Below, one piece after another: positions 1-7,824 of a stretch of DNA of 64,000 nucleotides. Origin of the DNA: Streptomyces chromofuscus (GTDB lineage: Bacteria; Actinomycetota; Actinomycetes; Streptomycetales; Streptomycetaceae). The DNA is taken from contig NZ_CP063374.1 in the NCBI RefSeq assembly GCF_015160875.1, positions 310,001 to 374,000 of the forward strand. Reading direction: 5' to 3'. Made by a program: the position numbers and the translations under genes. How positions within the stretch are numbered: the first letter of the stretch is position 1; each line of letters opens with the position of its first letter. Under the pieces are notes generated by a model that worked only from the letters and a program-made list of their open reading frames with translations, searched no databases and was not told where the DNA came from.

Positions 1-140
1 CAAGCCAAGTAGGTCTTTCGCCTCGCCTCGTTGAACTGAGCCCTACGGTCCGGGAAGCCGTTGATCACCATTCTGGAGTTTGAGGCCACTGAGGTTGTCT
101 CAACGGTGATCACTTCTGATCCTGCCGGCGGAGGAGGATC

Positions 141-173
141 GTGCAAGGGCGGCGGCCTACGCTCGCGCCATGA
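141..173 (+). CDS. Ten-residue leader ORF coupled to the GNAT gene
   Basis: A GTG at 141 follows a strong ribosome-binding site (GGAGGAGG, 131-138) and opens a 10-codon frame, MQGRRPTLAP. Its TGA stop (171-173) overlaps the ATG of the acetyltransferase gene (170-172). The acetyltransferase ATG has no good Shine-Dalgarno sequence of its own at normal distance, so ribosomes may reach it by termination-reinitiation. I know of no family for the peptide. It could instead be an accident of a leader sequence. Confidence 0.35.
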   Translation: MQGRRPTLAP

Positions 174-607
174 CGATCACCTATGAGTGGCGGGGCGGCT
201 TCGACAACGTCGCGGTCAATGCGCTGCATGCAGAGGGCTTCCATCACCCGGCCATGAATGTTGATTGGCTGACCCGGGTGCAACGCCACAGCCTCGGCTG
301 GGTCTGTGCACGTGATAATGGTGAGCTCGTCGGCTTCGTCAACGTCGTGTGGGACGGCGGCGTTCACGCGTTCATCCTCGACACTGTGGTGGCGGGAGAC
401 CGTCGCCGGTCCGGGATCGGAGCCGAACTCGTCGCCGAGGCCGCCCGGCAGGCCTGCGACGCCGGATGCGAATGGCTTCACGTGGACTTCGAGCACGACC
501 TGCGGTCGTTCTACTTCGACGCCTGCGGGTTCAAACCGACAACGGCAGGTCTCATCGCGCTCCGAGCCGGCCTCGCCGCACGACGCGCCGGCCACGGGCA
601 GGCGTGA
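170..607 (+). CDS. GNAT family N-acetyltransferase
   Basis: This 145-residue protein has the single-domain GNAT size and pattern. Beta strands around GELVGFVNVVWDGG and AFILDTVVAGDRRRSGIG lead into the acetyl-CoA pyrophosphate loop R-R-S-G-I-G (motif A, about residues 78-84). After it come the helix ELVAEAARQACDAGC and the C-terminal strand with FYFDACGFKPT, typical of motif B. It should transfer an acetyl group from acetyl-CoA to an amine; the substrate cannot be read from sequence. It is convergent with the lasso peptide genes, so it is not in their operon, although a tailoring role cannot be excluded. Translation is probably coupled to the short leader ORF just upstream. Confidence 0.85.
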   Translation: MTITYEWRGGFDNVAVNALHAEGFHHPAMNVDWLTRVQRHSLGWVCARDNGELVGFVNVVWDGGVHAFILDTVVAGDRRRSGIGAELVAEAARQACDAGCEWLHVDFEHDLRSFYFDACGFKPTTAGLIALRAGLAARRAGHGQA

Positions 608-678
608 AGCCCCTGGTGGGACAGGCCTCACCACAAGATCATGTCTGTGGCCACCAGAGGCTCCACGTTGGTCACCGC

Positions 679-1095
679 TCAGTCCACCGTGATGAACCGC
701 TGGAAGTAGTCGGCGGGCGCGCCCTCGCCGACCAGGACGCCTTCCGCCTCCACCCAGGCGTGCGCGGCGAACGGCGGCTGGGTGCGTACGCCGACGCACC
801 AGGTCGGCCACTGGCCGCGCAGTCGGCACAACAGCACGGTGGCCAGGGAGCGCGGCAGGCAGCCCTGTTGGCCGCCGGCGGCCAGGCTGACGGCGAGCAC
901 CGTCTGGCGGGCCCGGGCGGCCTCGGCGACGGTCGCGGGCCGGGCTCCCCTGCGCAGCCGGAGCAGCACCGTACGGATGCGGGCGGGGGGCTGCCGGGCG
1001 AGGAGATGGGCGCAGCCGACGGCCAGCCGGGTCACCAGCCGCGGACCGAGGGGCACCGACCGGGGATCGTGCGGGACGACTTGCGAGGTGGACAC
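679..1095 (-). CDS. Lasso peptide biosynthesis B2 protein (leader peptidase)
   Basis: A 138-residue transglutaminase-like cysteine protease of the lasso B2 family. It is expected to cut the leader from the precursor after the RRE protein delivers it. The catalytic Cys lies in QQGCLPRSLA (about residue 78), the His in PFAAHAWVEA (about 112), and an Asp follows near the C-terminus (FITVD). The length fits stand-alone actinobacterial B2 proteins; in proteobacteria B1 and B2 are fused. It is the last gene of the leftward lasso operon, 113 bp after the RRE gene. The gap is longer than elsewhere in the operon, so an upstream alternative start is possible. Confidence 0.88.
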   Translation of the reverse strand: MSTSQVVPHDPRSVPLGPRLVTRLAVGCAHLLARQPPARIRTVLLRLRRGARPATVAEAARARQTVLAVSLAAGGQQGCLPRSLATVLLCRLRGQWPTWCVGVRTQPPFAAHAWVEAEGVLVGEGAPADYFQRFITVD

Positions 1096-1208
1096 TGCGG
1101 CAAACCCTCCGGGACGAGGACGGGACCGGGGCGGAAGAGGAGCGGGGAACGGGCGGGAAGAGGCGGGGCGAGCACGGGGCCGGGAGGGGGACGGCGGTGC
1201 GGGCCCGG

Positions 1209-1466
1209 TCAGGCTGCCAGGAGCTTCGCGGTGCGCAGTTCCTCGAGGATGCGCGTGATGTCCTCCTCCACCTGCTCGGCGCTCACGTCGTACCGGCCGG
1301 TGAGCGCCGTCACCGCCTGCTGCCTGCTCGTGCCCTCCAGCAGGGTCCGCACGATCAGCGCCGCCGTGGGATTGAGGGTGTAGTACTCACCGCTGTTCTG
1401 GTCGAGCAGGGCCATGCCGTACTCGGTGTCGGCCGTCACCACGCCGGGGCGCAGGGTCATCGTCAT
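1209..1466 (-). CDS. Lasso peptide B1 protein (PqqD-like RRE)
   Basis: An 85-residue PqqD-fold RiPP recognition element. The pattern RPGVVTADTEYGMALLDQ, then GEYYTLNPTAALIV, then a helical C-terminus (SAEQVEEDITRILEELR) is typical of the winged-helix RRE that binds the precursor leader and presents it to the B2 protease. I chose the ATG at 1466. It overlaps the stop of the cyclase gene (ATGA at 1463-1466), the usual translational coupling in actinobacterial lasso operons. The partner motif is in the precursor leader at 3468-3575 (YxxPxL with a downstream GDF). Confidence 0.9.
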   Translation of the reverse strand: MTMTLRPGVVTADTEYGMALLDQNSGEYYTLNPTAALIVRTLLEGTSRQQAVTALTGRYDVSAEQVEEDITRILEELRTAKLLAA

Positions 1467-3334
1467 GCCGTGATACCTCCCATGTCGGTTTCCGTCGGCT
1501 GCAGCGGGTCGCGGTGACGTTCGCGTGTGCGCAGCCACACCTCGCAGCCGACGGTCGGGTGCAGCAGTGCGCTTTCCAGGTCGGCGGCGAGCGGGCGCAT
1601 GCACCAGTCGCGCAGGGCCGGCACGTCGACGAGGCCCAGTTCGCTCAGCCGGGAGTCCTCCCAGAGGGCGAGCAGTGCGGTGCGATGGCGGCGCAGCCCG
1701 GTCTCCTCCTCGAAGGCGGCGTGCGCCTTGGTGGTCCGGTGGCGGCTGGCCTCGGGGACGACGCCCCGCATGGCCTGCTCGATCAGCGGTTTGTACCGCC
1801 AGGGAGTCACCCGGTCCTGGGGGCGGACGGCGAGGGCGGCCTCGACGAGGAGGTCGTCGTAGTAGGGGGCGGCGAAGGTGACGCCGAGCGGTTCGGACAT
1901 CTGCTGGACGTGCCGGGCGAAGCGGGCCAGGGTGCGCAGGGTGGCCAGCTCCCGGTGCCCGCCGTGGCCGGGGCTCAGCGGCCGCGCGTCCTTGGCCTGC
2001 TCGTGGATCAGCTCGCGCGCGGCCTCCACGGCCCGCCGGGTGGCCCACGGGGGCAGCCGCGGCGGGGTGCCCCAGGTGAACAGGGGGACGGACATGGCGG
2101 GTTGCGGGTGAGTGAGGTCGTGCGCGACGTGCGTCAGCCAGGAGCCGTACGGGCGTCGGTCCAGAAGCTGGGCCAGGGCCGTGCGGCGGGACCAGCGGTG
2201 GCGGGAGGTGAAGCCTCGGGCCAGCCGCCAGGCCGTGCGGGGGTGGCGTGGCAGCAGGTTGTGGACGTGGGCCGAGGCGCCGCTGAACAGTTCGTCGCCG
2301 CCCATGCCGCTCAGGTGCAGCGGGGAGCCGCGTTCCGCGGCCCGTTCGACGATGTACATCCGGCGGTGGCGGTTGACCGCGTAGGGGGACGGGGTGTCGA
2401 GGCCGTCGTCGAGGGTGTCGACGCGGTCGAAGGTGAGGGGTACGGCGGTCGCGGGCACCACGTGGTGTTCCACCGCCTCCAGCGCCTCCACCGTGCGCCG
2501 TGCGTAGGCGACGTCGTCGCCGAGGACGTCGTGGATGGCGGCGGTGTAGGCGACGGTCCTGGCCCCGGCGCGGGCGGCCGTGGCGACCACCGCGGTGGAG
2601 TCGACGCCGCCCAGGTCGGCACTGACCAGTTCGCGGCCCGCGATCCGTGCGGTGACCGCGCCGGCGAGCCGCTCCCGGACCAGCCGGGCGCCTTCGGCGA
2701 GCGACAGGTCGGCCGGGGGCGGACTCCAGCAGCGGCTCGTACGGAGGTGCCCGTCGCGGTCGAGCAGTACGCGCTGGTCGCCGGGGACGACGTCGACGCC
2801 GCGCCAGACCGTCTGGGTGGTCAGCGGGTGCAGGATCGCGGGACTGAGCAGCTGCACGGCCAGACGGGCCTCGTCCAGGTCCGCGCCCGTCAGGTCGGCC
2901 AGGACGTCGGCACGGTCCGACACGAGACAGGCGCCGTGAGCCCCGGGCGCCTTGGCGGCGAAGACGCTGCGGACACCGGTGACGGTGCCGTGGACCAGCG
3001 TCCTTCCGTCGCGGCAGGCGATCACGTGGTGACTGCCGGGCCAGTTCCTCGCGTACGCGTCGGCGGCCTCGAGCGATCCGGTACGGGCCGCACGCGCCGC
3101 TTCCTCCTCGGTCACCGCGTGCTGCCCGAGCACGGCCAGCCGGGCGGGTCCGCACACGGCCGTCGTCACGGCGTGGTCCGGCCAGCGCCCGATCAGCCAG
3201 GGCCGACCGGACGGGTGCGGTATCCGACGGGTCCCACGGGAGCCGGCTCGCGCGGCGAGGGGCGCGACGGCGTCGGTGTCCGGGAAGACGAGGAACCAGC
3301 AGGCCCCGGCGGGAGACGACGGGCCGGTCACCAT
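1463..3334 (-). CDS. Lasso peptide cyclase (asparagine synthetase-like C protein)
   Basis: A 623-residue asparagine synthetase B homologue. Lasso cyclases adenylate the side-chain carboxylate of an Asp or Glu and close the macrolactam with the core N-terminus. The ATP-pyrophosphatase loop is visible as SADLGGVDSTAVVA (about residues 238-251). Further synthetase motifs are HLSGMGGDELFSG and the C-terminal segment with WRYKPLIEQAMRG. The N-terminal glutaminase-like region lacks a Cys at position 2, as expected because lasso cyclases do not hydrolyse glutamine. The gene lies 133 bp after the precursor gene, behind a strong hairpin, and overlaps the RRE gene by 4 nt. Family assignment is secure from length, motif and context. 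Confidence 0.92.
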   Translation of the reverse strand: MVTGPSSPAGACWFLVFPDTDAVAPLAARAGSRGTRRIPHPSGRPWLIGRWPDHAVTTAVCGPARLAVLGQHAVTEEEAARAARTGSLEAADAYARNWPGSHHVIACRDGRTLVHGTVTGVRSVFAAKAPGAHGACLVSDRADVLADLTGADLDEARLAVQLLSPAILHPLTTQTVWRGVDVVPGDQRVLLDRDGHLRTSRCWSPPPADLSLAEGARLVRERLAGAVTARIAGRELVSADLGGVDSTAVVATAARAGARTVAYTAAIHDVLGDDVAYARRTVEALEAVEHHVVPATAVPLTFDRVDTLDDGLDTPSPYAVNRHRRMYIVERAAERGSPLHLSGMGGDELFSGASAHVHNLLPRHPRTAWRLARGFTSRHRWSRRTALAQLLDRRPYGSWLTHVAHDLTHPQPAMSVPLFTWGTPPRLPPWATRRAVEAARELIHEQAKDARPLSPGHGGHRELATLRTLARFARHVQQMSEPLGVTFAAPYYDDLLVEAALAVRPQDRVTPWRYKPLIEQAMRGVVPEASRHRTTKAHAAFEEETGLRRHRTALLALWEDSRLSELGLVDVPALRDWCMRPLAADLESALLHPTVGCEVWLRTRERHRDPLQPTETDMGGITA

Positions 3335-3381
3335 GGGCGGGTCCTTCCGGTCGGGTGCGGTCGGCGATGTGCGGCAGGGGT

Positions 3382-3408
3382 GTGGGCGGCGCCGTCGGCG
3401 CCGCCCAC
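3382..3408 (-). terminator. Intercistronic hairpin between lasso precursor and cyclase
   Basis: A perfect 12-bp inverted repeat, GTGGGCGGCGCC (3382-3393) and GGCGCCGCCCAC (3397-3408), separated by three bases. It lies in the 133-bp gap between the precursor stop and the cyclase start, with no U-tract. It is probably a partial terminator or an mRNA stabiliser that keeps precursor transcript above enzyme transcript, an arrangement common in RiPP operons. Confidence 0.65.
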
Positions 3409-3467
3409 GCTCTCCACCAGACCCCTGTTAGGTGTACATGACAAACAGAGGCGGGTGGGGGGGAAGG

Positions 3468-3575
3468 TCAGAGCAGGCTGTGGCCGCCCAGCAGGTCGGG
3501 GCTGCCCGTCCCGGCCAGGCCCGTGACCTTCTGGAAGTCGCCGACCTTGGTGAGAGTGGGACGCTCGTAAGCCAT
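3468..3575 (-). CDS. Lasso peptide precursor (lagmysin-like)
   Basis: A 35-residue precursor starting at ATG 3575, with AAGGGAT a few bases upstream. The leader MAYERPTLTKVGDFQKVTG carries the YxxPxLxxxGxF recognition motif of actinobacterial lasso leaders, and Thr at position -2. Applying the Thr(-2) rule gives a 16-residue core, LAGTGSPDLLGGHSLL, with an 8-residue ring closed between Leu1 and Asp8 and an 8-residue loop and tail. Cleavage one residue earlier would give a Gly1-Asp9 ring. From memory the core matches lagmysin except Gln4 to Thr. My arithmetic gives a monoisotopic mass near 1488.8 Da for the cyclised core. No dedicated ABC exporter gene is visible nearby. Confidence 0.9.
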   Translation of the reverse strand: MAYERPTLTKVGDFQKVTGLAGTGSPDLLGGHSLL

Positions 3576-4069
3576 CGTCAAATCCCTTCGTCGATGATCG
3601 TGCCTTCGATGCAAGCGGCATCGCCCCGCCTGCTGCCCCAGCCGGCGCGCCGCACCCGAGGAGCGGGCGCCGACGGCAGTGCCCAAAGCTAGGCGTGCGC
3701 GTTCCTCCGTCACAACCGGGTCCGCCAGCCATCCGGGACACGCATCGGCACCAGCCCTGCTGTCACACCGGCCACAGAACTCACGGATTGCCGGCGCCGA
3801 GTCATACTCCCCGCACGACGGGGTACCCGCGACGCCCTCTCCGGGCAGCGGCAGGCGGTTTCGGCCCCGATACGCCGCGTCCAAGGGGGACGCGAACCAC
3901 GACAGCCCCGGCATCACCTGGCACGATGCGCCTGCCACACGCTCAGCCCGCCGGCCCCGACGGGCAATCACCGCCTCAGTGGCCGAGAAACCGCCCTTGC
4001 GAGACAGCCGGCACCCGTATGCGGCGCAGGGCCCGGTGAGTTCCTCGTCCTTCTCCTCTGCAGGAGTGG
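3576..4069. other. Gene-poor region upstream of the lasso precursor
   Basis: About 490 bp with no convincing reading frame. It must contain the promoter of the leftward lasso operon, but I could not pick a single -35/-10 pair. Open frames here have no recognisable protein pattern. Confidence 0.5.
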
Positions 4070-4322
4070 GGATCGGCGCGGGCGGCGTCGGTGACGCAGC
4101 CGCGTACGTGGTCGTCGAGCAGGCCGAGGGCGACTTCCGCGAGGCGCGGAGGCCGGCTCTGATCCGGGTGAGGCCGCCGAGCAGCAGTGGTCGTCGGTGA
4201 CCATGCGGCACCCCGCCCGCGACCCGGGCGGCGCCGGCGTGGCGGGGCCCGAAGAAGAACCAGCCCAGCCCGGTGACCAACAGCATCGCGGCCAGGACCA
4301 CCACGACATCGAGGGCGCCCAC
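4070..4322 (-). pseudogene. Fused remnant of a cupredoxin-like protein and a CsoR-type repressor
   Basis: From ATG 4322 the minus strand reads MGALDVVVVLAAMLLVTG and then GWFFFGPRHAGAARVAGGV. This is the N-terminal membrane anchor of actinobacterial cupredoxin/heavy-metal proteins. The cupredoxin domain never follows. After position 4204 the sequence becomes CsoR-like instead, in three successive frames: MVTDDHCC, LLGGLTRIRAGLRA, and EVALGLLDDHVRGCVTDAAR. The last matches the C-terminal helix of CsoR copper sensors. A deletion appears to have joined two neighbouring metal-response genes, followed by frameshifts. Nothing functional is expected. The assignment rests on pattern memory. Confidence 0.6.
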
Positions 4323-4533
4323 GAGATGGTCGCCTCCGTTGGAAGGTCACTCTCCAGCACGCGCTGGGGTACCCGTGCCAGGCAGGGGCTGACCGGCCCA
4401 CAAGTCCTGGACCCTCCGGCCCAGGAGCGTCACCTGTACAGGGGAACAATGGAGGCGAGGGCAGCAGTCCGCCCGGACGACGGGCTCCGCGCCCGTACGA
4501 GTCGCCGGAACGAGCCGAAGCAGGTGGGTGGCG

Positions 4534-4791
4534 ATGATGTTCTGGTACGGCCACGATGTCAGCGGGTGGGGCTGGTTCGGGATGTCGGTCGGAATGGTCT
4601 TGTTCTGGGCGCTGATCATCACAGCCCTTGCCCTGGTCTTCCGCGCCGCCAACCGGCCCCACGAACACACTCACACCCCCGCAGCACCCACACCTGAGCA
4701 GATCCTCGGTGAGCGGTTCGCCCGTGGGGAGATCGACGAAGAGGAGTACTGGCGACGTCTGAACGCTCTGCATGCCGGCCCTCTCACCTGA
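4534..4791 (+). CDS. Small membrane protein with C-terminal SHOCT domain
   Basis: An 85-residue protein. An N-terminal aromatic and Gly-rich stretch (MMFWYGHDVSGWGWFGM) leads into one membrane helix (VGMVLFWALIITALALVF). A linker rich in His, Pro and Ala follows, then a SHOCT (short C-terminal) domain: PEQILGERFARGEIDEEEYW. SHOCT domains are thought to mediate oligomerisation; the function is unknown. I chose ATG 4534, with AGG about 10 nt upstream, although a GTG at 4528 is in frame. It follows the decayed cupredoxin/CsoR remnant, and such SHOCT proteins often sit beside metal-response genes. Confidence 0.8.
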   Translation: MMFWYGHDVSGWGWFGMSVGMVLFWALIITALALVFRAANRPHEHTHTPAAPTPEQILGERFARGEIDEEEYWRRLNALHAGPLT

Positions 4792-4847
4792 TCCTGACCA
4801 CGGCGGCACCGCCTGTGACCGTGACCCTCCGTCGAAGGAGGCGCGTG

Positions 4848-4898
4848 ATGAACGACAAGCGCAACTACGGCATGCACGCGGGGAGGGGGAGGGGGTGA
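4848..4898 (+). CDS. Possible 16-residue small ORF, likely a truncated remnant
   Basis: ATG 4848 follows a strong GAAGGAGG site and reads MNDKRNYGMHAGRGRG before a stop. The ribosome-binding site is much better than expected by chance. The peptide is too short to place, and the frame runs into a GGGGA repeat where slippage may have truncated a longer gene. Treat as tentative. Confidence 0.2.
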   Translation: MNDKRNYGMHAGRGRG

Positions 4899-5120
4899 GT
4901 GCCATGGCCGCCGTGAACGCATCGGTGGTCGGGGTTCACAACGTCCCGCCTGATCACCACCGTCGAGCCGTGCCGCCCGCCGCCGGCCCGCCTGCGCGGA
5001 CGGCGCGGACGGCGCGCCGCAGACATACCCGCCCACGCGGCGGGCGAGGCCCGCTACTGCACCTCTCCCGCGCATGACGGGTCGATGATGGAGGTAAGCC
5101 GCAACAGGAGGTGATGGGCG

Positions 5121-5648
5121 ATGCCACCGCACTGTGACTCTCTCGACGGCCCCGTCGTCACGGCCGCGCGCAGAGCCCTGGAGGAGAGGGATGTCGACCG
5201 GGTCCTGCCCTACGTGTCTGAAGAAGGGGAACCAGAAGTTCGTGAGGCGTTCGAGCTCACCGCCAAAGCACGGACGCTCGGCCAGGAGGCGCAGGAAGTG
5301 GCCGACCGCTGGTTTTTCGAGACGGTCGTCCGCGTACACCGCTCTGGAGAAGGCGCTCCCTTCACGGGACTGAAGCCGGCCGGGCTCGACGTCGGACCGG
5401 TCATCCCGGCTGCTGAGCGAGCCCTGGACGCCGGCTCCGCGGACGAACTGGCCGGGATGCTCTGCGAGATCGTCCGTGAGCAGGTGGAAGAGCATCACGG
5501 CCACGCCATGGCACTCAAGGAGCACGCCGCTGAGGGAGTGGCTGCCACCCGCGCATATGTGGAGGCCTGTCTCGGTCTGCAGGTGTGGGCACACCACCTG
5601 TACAAGCAGGCGATCGCCGTCCCGCATGCACCAACCCGGCGCTCATGA
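5121..5648 (+). CDS. DUF6448 family protein
   Basis: A 175-residue protein that I recognise as DUF6448, found in actinobacteria and some other stress-tolerant bacteria; its function is unknown. The start MPPHCDSLDGPVV, the central segment ADRWFFETVVRVHRSGEGAP followed by FTGLKPAGLDVGPVIPAAERAL, and the C-terminal ARAYVEACLGLQVWAHHLYK-like stretch are hallmarks. The start is fixed by AGGAGGTGA seven bases upstream. The N-terminal Cys and His and the many later His residues could bind metal, but that is inference. A decayed, internally deleted second copy lies at 30130-30405. Confidence 0.82.
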   Translation: MPPHCDSLDGPVVTAARRALEERDVDRVLPYVSEEGEPEVREAFELTAKARTLGQEAQEVADRWFFETVVRVHRSGEGAPFTGLKPAGLDVGPVIPAAERALDAGSADELAGMLCEIVREQVEEHHGHAMALKEHAAEGVAATRAYVEACLGLQVWAHHLYKQAIAVPHAPTRRS

Positions 5649-6138
5649 GGGAACGAACAGTTCGGCCGCCCGCCGTGTGGACTCCGACGCAGGCGCGCGG
5701 CCGTGTGCCCTTGCCACTCCTCGATCGCCAACCGGATGCCGTGCCTGCGGAAAAGGCCCCGAGCGGTCACCCGCACAACTTCCGGCCGATCCCCGTTCAG
5801 TGCACGGGTTTCCACCTTCGCCCGCAGGCGCAGTGCGGCGAGGGTCAGTTGCTCCTCCTCGGTTCCTCGGCCCGAAGCGATGCCTGCTCAGACTGCAGGT
5901 CCGCGACCTGGGAAGCCATGGCCGTGCACCGGATCAGGGCTTCGCGGCGAGGTCCTCTCGTCCGACGGTCGGCGCCTGCTCGGCCTGTCCTTCCAACCTG
6001 CCGCCGTACTGCCGGCGTGACCCGGGCCGGAACGTCGGTCCTGGCGTCCCAGCTCCGGTCAGCAGGTGCTCGATGCCGATGTCCGGCCCGTGCAGGTCCC
6101 CAGCTGCGGCCCCGTGCGCCGTCCTCCACGATGAATGC
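5649..6138. other. Unassigned 490-bp region before formate dehydrogenase
   Basis: It holds the promoter of the formate dehydrogenase genes, but I cannot point to boxes. On the minus strand two frames together read like a broken helical protein (ASQVADLQSEQASLRAEE, then EVVRVTARGLFRRHGIRL), suggesting an unidentified remnant. Confidence 0.35.
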
Positions 6139-7824
6139 ATGGCCCTCGTCCGATCCGCTCAGCCTTTCGACGCCTTCCGGGCGCTGGCGGACCGACGTGG
6201 GCGGCCGGGAGACAAACTGATCAAGTCGTTGGCCGAGGCCAGGGCTGGAACGCGGAACGGCCCCGAGGTCTGGGCACCGAAGGTCGCCGCCCACCTTGGG
6301 CTTCCTGCTGCCGCCGCTCTGGGACCTGCCAGTTACTACGCGGACCTCGCCGCCCCGCACGGAGACCGCCATGTCCGGGTGTGCACCGCGACGGCGTGCT
6401 TCGCCGCAGCGGGCGGAGAGCACCTCGCGGAGGTGGAGCGTGAGCTGGGTGTCGCGGAACACACCGCCTCGCCGCACGGTGACGTGTCAGTGCAGGCCGT
6501 CCGCTGTCTCGGCTACTGCTACGCGGGGCCCGCCGCCCTTGACGGCAACACACCCTGCACCGGCGCGTCCCTCCCCGCTCAGCTCGCCGGGCGGGAGCCA
6601 CCGCGGGCGCCGGAGATCCCGGTGGCCGACGACACCGGTGACCCGGTCCTGCTCGGTGGTGTGCTCTCCGGTGAGCCGGCGTGGCAGGTGTGGTCGAGGA
6701 CGGTGTCGTCGGCCACGGCGGACGAGGTGCACCGGGAGGTGGCGGCGTCCGGGCTGCGTGGGCGGGGCGGCGCCGGATTCCGCGTGGCGGCGAAGTGGGA
6801 GGCGGCCGGCCGCGCACCCGGGACCGTGGTCGTCGCCAACGGCGACGAAGGGGATCCGGGTTCTTACGCCGACAGGCTGCTGATGGAGGCCGACCCGGGG
6901 CGCGTGCTGGAGGGTCTGGCCCTGGCCTGTTTCGCGTGCGGGGCCCGTGAGGGAGTGGTGCTGGTGCGCTCCGAATACCCGGCAGCTCTGGCACGGATGA
7001 GGGAAGCGGTGCGCCAGGCGTACACCGCCGGGTGTCTCGGAGCGTCGGTGCGCGGGACGGCCACCTCTTTGGACATCCATGTCGTCGAGGGCGCCGGCTC
7101 CTACGTCGCCGGTGAGGAGACCGCGCTGATCGGAGGGCTGGAGGGCGGTCGCGGGTGCGCCCGGCCCCGTCCGCCGTACCCGACCGAGCGTGGGCTGTGG
7201 AACGCGCCGACCGTCGTCAACAATGTGGAGACCCTGGCGGCCGTCCCCTGGATCGTCCGGCACGGCGGCCGGGCGTACGCCCGGCGTGGCACGTCCGACG
7301 AGACGGGGACCAAGCTGGTCTGTCTCTCGGAGCGATTCGCACGGCCCGGTTGCTACGAGGTCGAGCTCGGCACGCCGGTTCGGCACATCGTCACCGAGCT
7401 GGGAGGCGGTCTGAAGGACGGCGCCGAGCCGGCGGCTCTCCAGGTCGGCGGGCCGCTGGGCGGCTTCCTCGCTGCCGACGCGCTGGACGTACCGCTGTCG
7501 GAGTCAGGGCTGTCGGCCCGAGGCGCCGCTCTGGGCCACGCCGGTCTCGTCGCCTTCGACGAGCGGGTGGCTCCGGAGGAAGTGCTTCGTCACGTATGGG
7601 AGTTCGCCGCGGCCGAGAGCTGCGGCGCGTGCTCACCCTGCCGCGTCGGCTCGCGCCGCGGCCTGGAGCTGGCATCCGCCGATGCCCCGCCGGGTCAGGA
7701 GTGGGAACGGCTGTCGCGACTCCTCACCGAGGCGAGCCTGTGCGCCTTCGGACGGCGGATCCCGCCCGCCGTGCACAGCCTTGCCCGCGCCTACGGGGAC
7801 CGACTGGCGGGATGGGAGCCATGA
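6139..7824 (+). CDS. NAD-dependent formate dehydrogenase, fused NuoE/NuoF-type diaphorase subunit
   Basis: A 561-residue flavoprotein subunit that passes electrons from the molybdenum subunit to NAD+. The N-terminal third is a NuoE/thioredoxin-like [2Fe-2S] domain with Cys82, Cys87, Cys123 and Cys127 (C-x4-C and CLGYC). The NuoF part has the NADH loop GRGGAGF (208-214), the FMN motif NGDEGDPGSYADR, and a C-terminal [4Fe-4S] site at Cys495, Cys498, Cys501 and Cys535 (SCGACSPCRVG and LCAFG). I chose ATG 6139 because the NuoE-type region begins just after it, although the frame is open further upstream. Its stop overlaps the alpha-subunit ATG by 4 nt. The E-F fusion means no separate gamma subunit is needed, as in other soluble NAD-linked enzymes. 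Confidence 0.88.
   Translation: MALVRSAQPFDAFRALADRRGRPGDKLIKSLAEARAGTRNGPEVWAPKVAAHLGLPAAAALGPASYYADLAAPHGDRHVRVCTATACFAAAGGEHLAEVERELGVAEHTASPHGDVSVQAVRCLGYCYAGPAALDGNTPCTGASLPAQLAGREPPRAPEIPVADDTGDPVLLGGVLSGEPAWQVWSRTVSSATADEVHREVAASGLRGRGGAGFRVAAKWEAAGRAPGTVVVANGDEGDPGSYADRLLMEADPGRVLEGLALACFACGAREGVVLVRSEYPAALARMREAVRQAYTAGCLGASVRGTATSLDIHVVEGAGSYVAGEETALIGGLEGGRGCARPRPPYPTERGLWNAPTVVNNVETLAAVPWIVRHGGRAYARRGTSDETGTKLVCLSERFARPGCYEVELGTPVRHIVTELGGGLKDGAEPAALQVGGPLGGFLAADALDVPLSESGLSARGAALGHAGLVAFDERVAPEEVLRHVWEFAAAESCGACSPCRVGSRRGLELASADAPPGQEWERLSRLLTEASLCAFGRRIPPAVHSLARAYGDRLAGWEP

Noticed and set aside
62..112. Inverted repeat TGATCACC...GGTGATCA upstream of the GNAT gene
   Set aside because: The 8-bp arms are 35 bp apart and the inner pairs mismatch. 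It may be chance or an operator half-site pair; not strong enough to list.
4848..4898. Treating the 16-codon ORF as a second RiPP precursor
   Set aside because: It has no leader/core organisation, ends in a Gly/Arg run and has no modifying enzyme beside it.
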